In this document: positions 44,395-56,621 of the stretch, one piece after another
Layout of the letters: each line of letters begins with the position of its first letter
Numbering within the stretch: position 1 is the first letter of the stretch
Source: Acholoe squamosa
Taxonomy: Eukaryota > Annelida > Polychaeta > Phyllodocida > Polynoidae
Assembly: GCA_949317995.1 (NCBI GenBank)
Contig: OX439041.1
Coordinates: forward strand, 11,544,001-11,608,000
DNA length: 64,000 bases
Reading direction: 5' to 3'
The notes under the pieces: generated by a model
Told to the model about the DNA's origin: nothing
Seen by the model: the letters and a program-made list of their open reading frames with translations, nothing else
The model's database searches: none
Position numbers and translations under genes: made by a program

Positions 44395-45936
44395 TTACTT
44401 GATATCACTTTTCACTTCCTGGGGAGATGTGAGGCTTACTAAAGCTGTTCTAACTCATAGTATTTATGCCTTACATAAGTACCTAACATGTAAAATAGAG
44501 GATAGCCCAAGAACAAGGTATGTGTAATGACCTATTGATTGATTGAAAATTAAGCATGAATTATTGATCTTTTCACTTTTCAAGTTCCATGCCTAGATAA
44601 GGATAGATGTTAATTGAATTAATGCATTTCTGTACATTACCTTTGCAGCAATACCTTCCTGGATATCTATCAAATGATGAAAAATTGTATTGTCTCTATT
44701 ATGATAATGGCTTCTGGATGGCTGAAAGATTTTTGGTATATATTTTTGAATAAAGTAACCATTCCCTGATGTATATTCAATTTGTTAATGTTCTAGTAGG
44801 AAGTCATATAGAATTGATGTGTACTTCCTTATTGAGCCAAGAAAGCAGTAAGCTAAAATTTGCAGGCTACCATTTCTTTTCAGAATTAAAATTGAATGAA
44901 AGCTTTTTAATTAGTTTAACATTATGGCCCTTATGGCTCAGGGCCTCCCTCCTTCCCATCTAGGTGTCTTCTACCTGGTACAGCTATGATATTACCTTTG
45001 GTTAAATCACTGGATTTACCTGCAGCAGATTGTGAAGAGATAACCTGGTAGACATACTCCACAACACACCTGTGAAGTGCTGATAAGGCCGATGAAGTTT
45101 CAAACTAACCATTGACCTTCTTCAGTTTGGTCCTGTTTGTCTATCGTTATTGTGGTGCTTAACTGTTAAAGTACAATGTGTATACCATATTACCCTTTGG
45201 GAGCATTCACAATGTTTTCTACAGTAACCATGTTTGAACATCACTTCAAATTTGCTACCCTAATCAAGCATGCAAAACAATTGTCATATCTGCATCAAGG
45301 AAAACTTTAAGAAATCGAGGGAAAATTTTGCCCTTTTTCAAAGCATGAAGGAGTAATCTATTCTGTCATTTTTTGGGGTGGGGATGAAAAATTGCACAAA
45401 AAGAAGTCCCACTGCATTTTGGCAAGCAAAGTTTTAGCCATATGAGCATATACTGCTCCCAAATGAGCCAGAAATTGTCAAAAACCCTCCCTCTAAATGA
45501 GGTAAATGCACTAGTTCCTACAATGGCCGCTAGGCGCCTGCCGCTCTCGTCCTTAAGCAACCTAGAGCGCCTCCCTTGGGACTATAAATTTGAAAATCAT
45601 GTGTCATGCCAAGGAAATGCACTGTTGTTTCTAGCTTCACCTGTGGAGCAAATCTGAACTCAAATGAAAAGGAACTATGTGGAACTGGTAAACATGTACA
45701 GGAATTGCTGTCGTAATTTGAAGAAAAGAAAAGCATCATGCATGATACAAGCATTTCCATCAGTGTGAATAAAGAATTTGTATAACAAAAGTCTTGACTT
45801 GCTTATTGCCATTTTATTGCTGAAAATTTACAATTGCATTGATTTTCTTTTGTGTATAAAAGTTAGAAATTAGTTGTTGGAAAATGAGAAGTAGGCTTTC
45901 CGCAGGACATTTATACCATACTTTCTTCTCTTACAG
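44395..45936. other. MORC2 intron 1, no gene recognised
   Basis: Short open frames only. It ends in a pyrimidine-rich acceptor (ACTTTCTTCTCTTACAG) for MORC2 exon 2. Confidence 0.5.
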
Positions 45937-45990
45937 AACCACCCACGAATTTCTCTTTGGAGGCCTTGCCGAACTTGTGGACAATGCCAG
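45937..45990 (+). CDS. MORC2: MORC2 exon 2, GHKL N-box
   Basis: 54 nt, acceptor TCTTACAG, donor CAGGTACTA, in phase with exons 1 and 3. It encodes TTHEFLFGGLAELVDNA after the split Ser. ELVDN is the GHKL N-box: Glu33 is the expected general base and Asn37 the Mg-ATP ligand (Glu35 and Asn39 in human numbering). Both are intact, so the ATPase core is expected to be functional. Confidence 0.95.
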
Positions 45991-46936
45991 GTACTAAAGG
46001 AAGAAGACCTCTTCATGACAACTTACAAATCTATATACCTTTAAATCTCACATCTTACATTGGAACCCTTTAAAGGCATATTGTGCATTATTTATTTCAC
46101 CATGCCTTATGGTCGCTATGATACATGAATACAGCCCTGGAGAGGAACTTGCCAGGGCTACATTCATGCATCAAGCTGACCCTACACCAGTCACAGAGTG
46201 TTTGCATGAAGCACCAATGGAATGCTGGCAGGCAGACTCAAGTACACCTACCTCACTGATGCATCATGCCAACCATCTTTTTCTCATAGGGTCTTTATGG
46301 TGTAGGCTTATGAATATAGCATTGGTGAGTTACTTGCCATTTGCCTCACCTATCACATGGAATAGTAAAATGAGGATAATTGGTTAGCTCAGTGATATAA
46401 TTCAATTCCTTCTAAAGAAGGCATGAGGTCTACAGAACAACAATATCAAGTGATGTAAGTCTAAAAGACTGGAGTTGAATGTAAATTCTCTTGGGAGCAG
46501 GTAAGTAATAACTATGAGTGCTTGCAGGTAAGTTATATATGCAATGGAGATTGTGTTATGTGATCACTTTTGACCCTGAGCTCTCCTATCCCTTCTAAAA
46601 AAGGTCTTAATCTAATCTTTTCTGTCCCCTCTGCCTGGAGCACAAAGGCATTGGAACTGACACATTCACCCATCAGTTATTGTCTAGTCTATTTAGTAGT
46701 TCTGTCATCGAAGTAACCTTAACTCCTGTTTAAATGGTCTTATTCATTACTCACACATTTGACCCTAACTTCAAAGGTCCATTGGGGAGGAAAAAACCAA
46801 ACAGGTACATTCTAAAATGAACTAAAGGATTTGACAAGCAAGAAGCCCATTTTGATACACCAGTGTGCAGGTTTATATAGGTCCTGGATGCCTTTAGTTT
46901 TTTTTTTTTTTTCCTGAACGTTCTAAATGTTAGGGG
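45991..46936. other. MORC2 intron 2, short inverted motifs
   Basis: GATACATGAATACAGCCCTGG at 46120 and CCAGGGCTACATTCATGCATC at 46155 are inverted relatives and can pair. Related CAT(G/A)AATG + AGCCCT motifs appear at 54798 and 61545-61570. A SINE A fragment (GGCTTCCCCAGCCGACTTAA) starts at 46937. Confidence 0.4.
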
Positions 46937-47199
46937 CTTCCCCAGCCGACTTAAAAGGGTCTACAGTGGCAGACAGTAACTTTTCCAGCCACTGGCCACC
47001 CGGGTCCATGGCTTTAGAAATCTATGGGCCCGGGGCTAAAGCTGTGGGCCCAGAATAGCCAGTTCACTTTTTTTAAATGAGAAATAGAGGGTATAGATAT
47101 CTCTGTAAACTTACGTGGGCCATCCCGGGCCCACAGGAAGGTGATTCCTGAGAAAACTATTGGCCCACAGCCAAAACTGCAGGCCATTGGCATCAGTCA

Positions 47200-47300
47200 T
47201 CCATAGATGCGGTTACTGCTGTCGGGCAAGCAGCATATAAATACCTGTCCAAACAAAAAAGAAAGGACTTCATGTCCGAAATTGAATGTAAAACTAAACA
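47200..47300 (-). mobile_element. retroposon fragment, 3' part
   Basis: CAGCATATAAATACCTGTCC, AAAGGACTTCATGTCC and AACTAAACAAA match the 3' region of the retroposon complete at 57121-57860. Confidence 0.5.
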
Positions 47301-47529
47301 AAGAAGCAAGCTTGATCACACAAATATGTGAACGATCTTTTGGAAGGTACTCATATTAAAATTCTGCATGCCAGCCCCCTTTAAGTCCAGTTCCTGGTGT
47401 GTACATTATTTATTTCAAATATATTCTCCATTAGTACCTGTAAATGGATGATGATAAGCCTCCCATATGGGGAGACTATAGCCCATGTGTCCCAGTGGGA
47501 TCAGGCTAGTTGTAATAGTGGAGGTGTGG

Positions 47530-47715
47530 ATGGGGGGTCCCCTATGTCACATGTCGACTTTAAAAAATGGCCATGTCCCCATGTCAATTTTAAGAAATGG
47601 TCATGTCACCATGTCGATTTTAAGAAATTGTTCATGTCATCATGTCAATTTTAAGAAATTGTTCATGTCCCATGTCACTAAGCCTAAAATAGTCCATGTC
47701 GCCTGTCAATTTTAG
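47530..47715 (+). repeat. approximately 33-bp minisatellite
   Basis: Five units of CATGTC(C/A)CCATGTC + AATTTTAAGAAATGGT. Similar TTGTCAATTTTAAGAAGTGG units reappear near 57950 and 59100-59240. Open frames are repeat translations. Confidence 0.75.
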
Positions 47716-48223
47716 TGGTCCACACCCATAATAGTATGTGATTAGGCTTTGTTCTGTAACACATCATATCCTACCTATGTACAGACCTAGCCATCTTCAA
47801 ACCTCATGTTACTCTTTGTACCCCACATTCACCTCCATGTCAATATTGGTAACCATGGCAACTCATTGTTATAAAACAGGTAGCAGTGGGATTTGGAGTC
47901 CATGGTTTATATCATATTACATTAAAGCATACAACTTGTCTGTTAAAGTAGCTTTAGCAATGATATTGAAAGGAAGGTTTCTAATTTGACAATATATGGA
48001 CCCAACCAAATCAAAGGCCTTTGGGAATGATAATGCAACTGTAAAACCAAAGAGAATCCCCAGTTGACACCAGAAATATATGCAGAATCAATGAATAGCA
48101 GAAGGTAGGCATAGCGAATGGCAGATTGAAGGCTATTGAAAACACCTTTTCTGGCCATGCAAACAACATCCATCTTCAACTATGGTGTATTCCTTCAATT
48201 CAGTCAAGAGTTGTTGCTTTAAT

Positions 48224-48460
48224 TACCGTAAACTCCCGCGTATAAGACGCGTCCTCTACGCCAAACAAAATGCTGGGGAGTCTTATAGGATTTTTTCAAG
48301 TTGGGGGGGCGTCTTATACGAGGGGTAATTTTACTATAGAAATGTATTGAATTTACAAATATCAGCATTAAAATGTGCGTCTTATACGCGAAAATGCATG
48401 TGCTGAGTTTGGGGTGCGTCTTATACGCGCAGCGCGTCTTCTACGCGGGAGTTTACGGTA
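48224..48460. mobile_element. palindromic MITE, copy 6
   Basis: TACCGTAAACTCCCGCG left end and GCGGGAGTTTACGGTA right end, fully symmetric; 237 bp. Its symmetric ends and close match to copy 5 suggest recent insertion. Confidence 0.88.
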
Positions 48461-49434
48461 ACTGTAGAACACGAAAGTCTCTGAAACCCCAAGAAGCTGC
48501 ATGGCCAATTTTTGGCGAGAAAAATTTGTAAGTGGGGGTCACAATCATGGAGGAAAGAGGGAATCCGAATTAATCTGTAGATGTGCAGGGTATACTTCTG
48601 GTTTTATGTTACAGACACATGGTGGGGGTTGGGGGGAGGGGGTTAAGTAAAATGCTATCATACATCGATGTAAATGCACAGGTGTGATATGCCATCCTTC
48701 ACCTTGTAGCAGATTCTGTAGTCCACCTTAAAAGGGTCGTAGGTTTTGTGCTGAAGTGCCTAGTGCAGACATCTCATGATCCATCAATTGATGCCTAATG
48801 TGGTTTTAACGCCATGAATATGGGAGTTGTCCAAATTGTGTTGTACCATTATTACTCACTTTTAGCAGAGTACCCCACATAATGCAGAACTTACTACATG
48901 ACGCTGGGTAGAACTTTCACTGATATGAGGCACTATCTACACTGCTGCTTACAAAGAGAAGCTCAGGGTCACGGCAACCAGCAACTTCATATCAGGAACT
49001 GAAGAAAAGCTTAGGGTTTGGAACCAGCTGATGGTCAGGTCATTCCACAGATGGCCATCAATTACTCAGTAGACAATAGGTCTAAAATGCTTAGTCCCTA
49101 AGGGTATTAGAAGGCATCACTAATGTTGCTTGTCCCATTTACTGGAATTCACCGGTGAAGTTGGCATCTTGGAAAACTTTTTTTCACTTGACTCCTCATA
49201 AGCTTGAGTCGAAACTAAAATGAGAGTCCAGGGACAAAGATCTTCAGCTTTCTTCTACATGTATGCCTACTAGAGAGCTATGGCTGGTGGTATACTGAGG
49301 TTGCAGGTACTTAATAGACCATTGCTTGATCTGGTACTCAAAGAGATAAGCACTGATAACAGCCTGCATGATGACTAACAGGTGTTATGTAATGCTTATG
49401 CACCCTTAAAAGTCTGCACTGAATGAAGGTAATT
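48461..49434. other. MORC2 intron 2, no feature recognised
   Basis: Unique-looking intron sequence with only short open frames. A G-run (GGTGGGGGTTGGGGGGAGGG) lies at about 48620. Confidence 0.4.
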
Positions 49435-50590
49435 AAACGAGGCAAGGGCTTTTGACACCACCTTTCTGACCTCTTGTCTACTAGCCCTTAGCCGAGTTTC
49501 TTATGATTACCAAGTTTCAATTGCTATTTTGGCCTCTAGCAGATTACATGCACCACCAAAAAACTATTCCATTACACAACATATGCCCTATCACACCCTT
49601 CAAAGACCCCATGAGTCATTTCTATTTACATGAAAATCTTTTGATAAATGATTAAAAAAAAATTTCATGGGGTATGCTTTTCTTATATTTAGATTCCAAG
49701 AATTTCCATAGACCATCAAAACCTGTCATTTAGCCCTATTTCTGTTACAACTGAACCCCCAAAAATTAGTCATATAGTGAGACAAAAAGTAAGACAAAGC
49801 TATCGATGTAATAGAATTTACATTTAAGGTGTACTTTGATGGCTGTGACATGGTAATTACTGTTGGTTTTTTTCCTATGGAGAAATGCATGGGATTTAGG
49901 GCTCTTTTTACCCTAAATAAAAGTGTAATCAAACTGTCTTTAACCCCACTTATAGACAGATTTCAGATTTTTTAGAAGAGGAGGGCATAGAGTAGATATG
50001 GGGGCAGTGCGTGCCATGGTTATCTGGGCAAATATCTTTTGATATAGTTGATTTTGAAGGCCTTCCAATTTGGTTTATTGATAGGTTTAATTCCAAGATT
50101 CTCTCATAGACAAAACATTAGTCTTGCATTGGAGTTGAATCTAGGTAAGTACATAGAGGAGCCTAGTAGGTTTCTCTATGGTAAGTATCAGCAGTGAGAT
50201 AGCTGGGCCCTTTAAGAAGATTGGCTTCCAATCATTTCCCATGGGAAAGGAAGGAAATGTAACATGTAATTATAACAAGGTCACATCACCTTGGCTACAC
50301 TGTCTGTGATGTTAATTGTAGGATCAACAATGACTGTCTATGGATGGATGGATGGATGGGACTATGGTCGGGACTATGGTCGGGAGGGGGGTACTCAGGC
50401 ATGCCTCAATACTCAGAGCTGTGCTGGTAGTTGTGTTGGGAGGGGGAGGAAGACAATCAAGCAGCTAAATGTGTCCTTAATGACATAGTGGGAAAGTCAT
50501 GGGCAAGTCATCTAGCCTAGGCTCTGTACCCTTGCCTCGTTTCCTTTCTGTCTCTCCAAGACATACTCTCGACTCAACTGTTTTAAAATA
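49435..50590 (-). repeat. dispersed repeat R, copy 2 (reverse)
   Basis: Reverse-complement relative of 10545-11300: CACACCCTTCAAAGACCCC, TTTAACCCCACTTATAGACA and CTTGCCTCGTTTCC are in inverted order. The segment 49970-50515 is absent from copy 1. A (ATGG)n microsatellite is at 50340-50360. Confidence 0.65.
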
Positions 50591-51489
50591 AACGCTCTCT
50601 TGTTATCTCATTGGTCAATAATGTATCTTGCTAGATTGGTATAGTCATTGTGATTTATGTTTAGCCTCATAGACCTCCAAGAAGCTGTTGCACAGCTGAA
50701 ACCTTTGCTTGAATAGTTATGCATTACAATATATGGAGTCTAGATGGATGGCCAATGTTACCTGTGGATTTTAAGAAAAAGACCAAGTTACTATCATCTT
50801 TTGCATTTTCCCAGGCCATTAAAATCTAACATTCATAAAATATCCTTAGGCACCCTATCCCTTTTATGGGCCTATACTAATAGCAGCTTCAGGAGTTTAT
50901 GGTACTGATCTAGCAGATTTAGGCCCTATAATTGCCCAGAATCTCACACATTAAAAAATTCATAGTATAGCTAATGACAGTTTTCATGCTTGGCAAATTT
51001 ATGTATTGGAAGCCACTTTCCAGGTTTTGATGGTTAACCTGTCAAGAGATGGAAGCACCTGTACTATATACCTATTATAGCTGTAAACAATGCCTGTTGC
51101 ACTAATGTGGTTAGCTCTCTCTATGTTAAGGTGGATGGCACCCATGGTATCAAAGTAGCTAAATTTTCACCAAACTTTCGTGACAAGATCCAAATGATAT
51201 ATATTTTCCAATGGTGATGAGAAAATATAGGGGTCCCATGCAAATTTCAAAGATTTTCTTCCATGAAGATAATGTGAACATCCTATAGGTTTCTACAGCA
51301 TTTCATGGTAATATGTGCAGAATGCCATTAAAGAGTAGCTATATTTCTGTATAACTTTCCCAGTATATTCTCATCAACCTTCTGCATCCAGAAAATATAT
51401 TGTGATCATATGATCCCAGGCATTTTTAAATTGTATAGTCTCTGAATAGCTAAGAGAAGTACATATGTGCAGAAACCTGTGCACAGGAC
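50591..51489. other. MORC2 intron 2, no feature recognised
   Basis: No exon-like or repeated sequence recognised. Confidence 0.4.
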
Positions 51490-51499
51490 GTGTTTGGCA

Positions 51500-51655
51500 T
51501 GGTTAAAAGGGTCTATTTCTCCTCTTTACTATCCCCTCGGGATGTGTGTGGTGCACATATGTGCGGGCACCGACACATTCCCCTAATGTAGTTCTCGCCA
51601 TGAATATGACCTTAGTTGTCGAAATGGCGTTAAACATCTATTACTCACTCACTCA
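51500..51655 (+). mobile_element. SINE family A, 5' truncated
   Basis: Begins at TTAAAAGGGTCTATTTCTCC, lacking the 5' hairpin. It has a complete tail A with (ACTC)n. No clear target duplication. Confidence 0.8.
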
Positions 51656-52119
51656 AATAAAGCAGAAGTTCTTTAATGCATGAGGCCTATGGTGGTACTA
51701 CTAGTAGGAAATCACACATTCGGCACAAGGTCCTGTTATTACCTAATTGTAGCACACAGTACCAGCTTCCCAGGTCTTTAGCCCATTAATTATCAGGCCC
51801 GGGTCATCAGGTAGCCTCAACATTGCAGTCCCTTGAGTCTATGACTTTGATGCCATTATATAGGTCTCTGGTCCTTACCAGCAACTATTCACTAAAATCT
51901 TCCTCACTGAAGTCCTTTACCTTAGTTCATTGAGTTATATTTCAGATCTCTATTGTATACCTTCAGGAAGCTGCCAAGTTTAAAGCTAACAGGAATGATG
52001 GTGAATTGTCTAATGTAGGTTCATTGCGATGGATTTGACCATAGGTGTCCACAACCATTTCTCATTCGTTTGATTCCTTAATGACATTGTTTTTGTATCT
52101 AATGTAATTTTATAATATC

Positions 52120-53520
52120 AGAGGCTGTGTCTGATGCCATTTACTATCTGATGTCGTTGGCAGTGTGTCTGATATCATTGGCATTGTGTCTGATGTCATT
52201 GGCTATGTGTCTGATGTCATTGGCTGTATGTCTGATGTCATTGGCTGTCTGTAATGTCATTGATGGTGTGTCTGATGTCATTGGTTGTTTGTATATTTTC
52301 ATTGTCCTTGATACTTGTGTGTCTAATGTCATTGGCCTTGTGTGCCTGATGTCATTGACCATCTGTCTGATGTCACTGGCCATGTGTCTGATGCATTAGC
52401 TCTGTCTAATATCATTGGCCTTGTGTGTCTAATGTCATTTTCCCCCTGTGGAGTGGGGACCTTCATGTGAGGGCATGGAGGAGCAGAATAACTTCATTGG
52501 GAGTCCACGAAGGAGGAATTCTTCTATTCTACCAGTGGGCATACCAGATTCGTAAAAGGCAACAAACTTGGGAATTCTTGTTGCTTGGGGTGAGCGTGTG
52601 GGCAGCTGGTTTCCACATGCGCGGGCCCAGGCCTACATGCTTGTCTTTTGCCATGGGATTCCCCCTCAGTGGACCATGTCTGAGTGATCAAAGGCCGTGG
52701 TTTGTCTGGCCCTACCTGTGGGACCAGGCAAATAAAAGAACTTTTGACATGGGCTAGGTTGAGGAGCTTCCGGCCAGCACAATGCTACCACTCAATAAAA
52801 GCTGTGACGTCATTCAGAACACCATTGCTTGGCAACAGTCTCAATTTTTGCTGTCACTAGGTGACAGTAGCAACCAGTATCCATGGTGTTAGGCACCATG
52901 GCGATAACATGTCCAAATAGCTTCAGACAACAAAATGGAGTAGTTTCATCCCATGGGGACTCATCAGGCATCTGTTTGTGCAGTGTTGTGACAATATAAA
53001 ATTACCAGTGGTCCCAAGCCTTAGGGGCTTGAAGTTATTTGATGAATTCAAAGCTGGAGTAGTCCAGTTTTGGTTCAGCAGGCAAATAAAAGAACACTTG
53101 CTATCCTTCGAAAAGAGTAGGGGAACGAAGCCCCGGTAGCAGTTTTACGCCTCACCCCTCTTCATAGATTCAGTCATTCATCTCATAGATTGGCTGAGCA
53201 GGGGCGTGGGAAGCAGTTTCAGAGTGGGTGGGACCAGAGGGGTTTTCTGCAATTTCTGACCTCCCTTTGCTTGACCTTATAGTTTTGACCTTTTGAGGAG
53301 TATGCCAAAAGTGGGGGGGGGGGTGGACATGTCCCCCCTACTTTCCATGCCCATGGGCTGTGTGTCTGATGTCATTGGCTGTGTGTCCTATGTCTTTGGC
53401 TGTCTATCTGATGACATTGGCTGTGTCTGATATCATTGGTTGTGTGTCTGATATCATTGGCCATGTGCCTGATGTCATTGGCTGTGTGTCTGATGTCATT
53501 GGCTGTGTGTCTGATGCCAG
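52120..53520 (+). repeat. 19-bp minisatellite split by a retroposon
   Basis: Units of TGTGTCTGATGTCATTGGC fill 52120-52440 and 53355-53520. The 900 bp between is mainly the approximately 540-bp retroposon family, so one array was interrupted. The long frames on either strand are repeat translations. Confidence 0.8.
52441..53200 (+). mobile_element. retroposon copy, broken
   Basis: Matches the family at 14150-14690 and 57121-57860: GTGGAGTGGGGACCTTCATG to AATAAAAGAAC, then unrelated sequence (52750-53080), then CTATCCTTCGAAAAGAGTAG and AGCCCCGGTAGC. The 3' (AAAC)n end is not seen here. Confidence 0.6.
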
Positions 53521-53697
53521 ACAAAGTGGTGTGGCCCTATTATGGCCATATTTGGTGTGGCTCCCAATGTGGGCCACACTAGGCTGATGGGCTGACCACT
53601 TTGTAGATCACATGGTGTTGTCTTGGATGAATATAGAAAAATCTATTTCCCTTTTTCCAAAATGTTGAAACTTGGAAAATGTGCTGCTAGCCCCTTC

Positions 53698-53746
53698 CCC
53701 TCTGAGTTCCTCGATGGCCCCCAGACGTAAAACTAAACAAACAAAC
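53698..53746 (+). mobile_element. approximately 50-bp (AAAC)n retroposon, sense copy, 9-bp TSD
   Basis: AGTTCCTCGATGGCCCCCAG, ACGTAAAACT, then (AAAC)4 and an A-run, bounded by TCCCCTCTG on both sides. It is the only plus-oriented short copy in the window. Confidence 0.8.
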
Positions 53747-53752
53747 AAACAA

Positions 53753-54605
53753 AAAATCCCCTCTGCATAATCTGTTACAAGGAGACCAGATATATTGTAT
53801 TACTCTCTCCATCTATCTGATACAGTGAAATCTTCAGCTTTAACTTAGTTGGTCAAGGCAGGCCATTAGATTCTAGGTCCTACTATAGGAAACCAATGCT
53901 GCATTGAAAGGGAAAGCTCTAGAAGATATAGTGGGGTTAGTGTCAAAGTTCAGAACTCCTGCCTGCGTATGCCTTGTCCAAACCCATCCTCAGCCCAGTC
54001 TAGGGAATCATCTTTGAAACTAATATATGTACCTGATTTGTGGTGCCCGGTTTGAAACCATTGAAGCTATGCCCAAAATGTTTGTCCATTTTGAAGCTGG
54101 TCTGTGCCCAAATCAGATTAATGTGGCCCCTCACATCTTGCTGTGGACAAAAGCTGATGGGAGCCATACAGTCTTAGTTCAGTTTGCCCCAATGTAGCCC
54201 TGACTGGAAACCTATCCTTTGCCCAACCTAAACTATGAATGGTATTCTGCCTGCTTTGAACCAGCCTATCTGAGGAAAAACTGAATTAGCTCCAAGTGGG
54301 CTTGCTACATGAGTTACATGGCTCTATCTACATTACATAGACTGCAATATTATGTATAGGACTCAGTATGGAGGCCTAGTGGAGCCGCCATTTTTGAATT
54401 GCGCTGGTTGAGGTAAAACCCACCAATGAGACCTACCACGATCATGTCCCTGGTTAACACCCACTTTCAGGGACATGCTGGTCCCATCTTATCAGTTCTT
54501 ACAGCCGAACCAGCTCCAGGCCAGCTAGTGGCCAATACAACATAACCAGTCTATAATATCCCTGTTAGCCCCTTTGTAGCAACATACTTCAATCTTGTAT
54601 CAGGT
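53753..54605. other. MORC2 intron 2, no feature recognised
   Basis: No coding or repeated structure recognised before the SINE at 54606. Confidence 0.4.
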
Positions 54606-54775
54606 GGGTTTCCCTAGCCCACTTAAAAGGGTCTATTTCTTCTCTCCTAATTCCTCAGATGTGTATGGTGCACATATGCGCAGGCACTGACACATTCCTC
54701 TGTGAAATTGTGTAATGTAGTTCTTACCATGAATATGACCTCAGCTGTCGAAATGGACATCTATTACTCACTCAC
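54606..54775 (+). mobile_element. SINE family A, complete, 13-bp TSD
   Basis: Complete copy with tail A, slightly diverged (the GGCGTTAAA segment is shortened). Duplication TCTTGTATCAGGT at 54593-54605 and 54776-54788. Confidence 0.9.
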
Positions 54776-54870
54776 TCTTGTATCAGGTCCATTGGGATGC
54801 ATAAATGGAGCCCTGGCAAGACTGCATTCATGAAACATTATGCTGTAGTCTGGTTGATACACTCCCAGAG

Positions 54871-55050
54871 TGGGCTTCCCTGGCCCACTTAAAAGGGTCT
54901 ATTTCTCCTCTTTCCTATCCCCTTGAGATGTGTGTGGTGCACATATGCACGGGCACTGACACATTCTCCTGTAAATTGTGTAATGTAGTTGTCGCCATGA
55001 ATATGACCTTAGCTGTTGAAATGGCGTTAAACATCTATTACTCACTCATA
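54871..55050 (+). mobile_element. SINE family A, complete
   Basis: Second copy only 95 bp downstream in the same orientation: GGGCTTCCCTGGCCC through GGCGTTAAACATC and (ACTC)n. A target duplication was not found. Confidence 0.85.
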
Positions 55051-55144
55051 GGGTTGGTATGGTGGGGCATTGGAGAACTTTGGTGCATTCTGATGACAAG
55101 TGAAGCATACGCCTGGAACCAACTCAAGGACCATAGGCACACTG

Positions 55145-56540
55145 CAAAAATGGTGTTTAGATTTTAAACATATTTAGGGTCTAAACATGCTTAAAACCTA
55201 AACATATAGGTCAGTTGGGTGTCTCTTTAACTGCACATTTAGGAAATAAACACTTTTATTCTAAATACATAAATGTTTTTGCTTTACATGATTAGAGAGT
55301 TTTAACATATTGTATACTAGGTGTTTAGATTTAAACATCAATATGTTTAATGCAGCGGAGCCGCGTTTCCCCTATGGTCCAGGGAGCAATATAGATGCTC
55401 ACCTAGGAGAGAACGAGAGATACGATCACAATCGGTCTGCTCTAGGCTAATATATTAACCGTCCATCAATGAAGCATGGCGGACATTAAAGCACTCAGGT
55501 ATGGCATGGCTTTGTTGGATTTATTTTGATGAGACCCCATAGGTTAGGAGAAATAAATCAATATATTTACACCTTCTGGAAAAGAGATCAGCTTTGCACG
55601 ATACCTCTAGTGTCCACATCTCGACTCCTCTCGCCCGTACGCCGGCAATCCCCAAGATGGTTCTCAACCTGTTCAGTCTGAGGCCAGCAAGCTTGTTGCG
55701 TTGATTGTTGGGTGCGGTAGGCGTTTGGCGCTGGTACACTCTCAGGATGTACAATCTGAGGCCGAGCGTAACCATAGGTCTCAAGGGAGGAAGGCCAGCA
55801 TGACAAAAGGTGTTGATGGAAATGTGAGGAGAGGGTCCCGCGGAGCGGCCTGCTGCAGGCGTTCTTTTCCGCCACGTTTAGTGTACATAGTACTACAGTC
55901 TATATTTAGACACTTGTATGTCAGATACACACCAGGTAGCAGCACTACCTTTGAATGGGCTATATGTACACAATCACAATCAATGGTTGTAACAAATGTG
56001 TCAAAATCCCATACTGATCTTGGTTTCCTTTCCTAGAATGTCAAGTGAATAGAAACAGCAATAGAGAGGACTAAATATACCTTACACCACCATCAGTAAC
56101 ATAAATTGGTCAATAAGTTTCATGTGTGACAACTATTTCATGTTATTGTGTAAAGGATAGAGCAATATCCTTCCTGTCAAACTGTTGTACTTTCTCAAGT
56201 CTCTTATTCTAATGCAGTATGTACATACATGCACATGTGAATATGCCTGTGGCTGACATCTTTGGAAACTTTGCACTTTTGAATACCTACTGATGTCCCC
56301 ACAAAATAAATGAGAAAAAAAGAAGTCCTTTTTTTTTCTTAATGCATACATCTGCAAACCATAAATGTCCATCAAATTGTTTAGACGTCTAAACATAAAA
56401 TTTCATAGACACCTAAACACAAAATTTCATAAATATAAACACAAAAATTTATACCTAAACACCTAGATTGCTTAAACACTAGAGCTAAGCTATTGCTTGG
56501 CTAAACATGTTTACAAACTTAAAGTGCATTGGGGCTGCAT
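55145..56540. repeat. TTTAAACAT-rich inverted region
   Basis: 55145-55350 is dense in TTTAAACAT, TCTAAACATG and AAACCTAAACAT. 56370-56510 has the same motifs (GTCTAAACAT, CCTAAACAC, GCTAAACATG), partly inverted, which suggests an element with motif-rich ends. The interior has short open frames (55521-55875, minus) with no recognised domain. Confidence 0.35.
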
Positions 56541-56621
56541 CAGTGTGGGCAGAATAGCCAAAAAAAAAGTGTGGGGATGGGGGTGATGATATTGGCTATT
56601 TTCTATATAATCTATAGGGCC

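Noticed and set aside
52127-52399. Plus frame of Met-Ser-Leu-Ala repeats, and its minus counterpart
   Set aside because: Both are translations of the 19-bp minisatellite.
55521-55875. Minus-strand overlapping frames with RNKLAGLRLNRLRTILG and Pro/Gln-rich text
   Set aside because: Composition is only weakly protein-like, there are no consensus splice sites with matching phase, and no domain is recognised.
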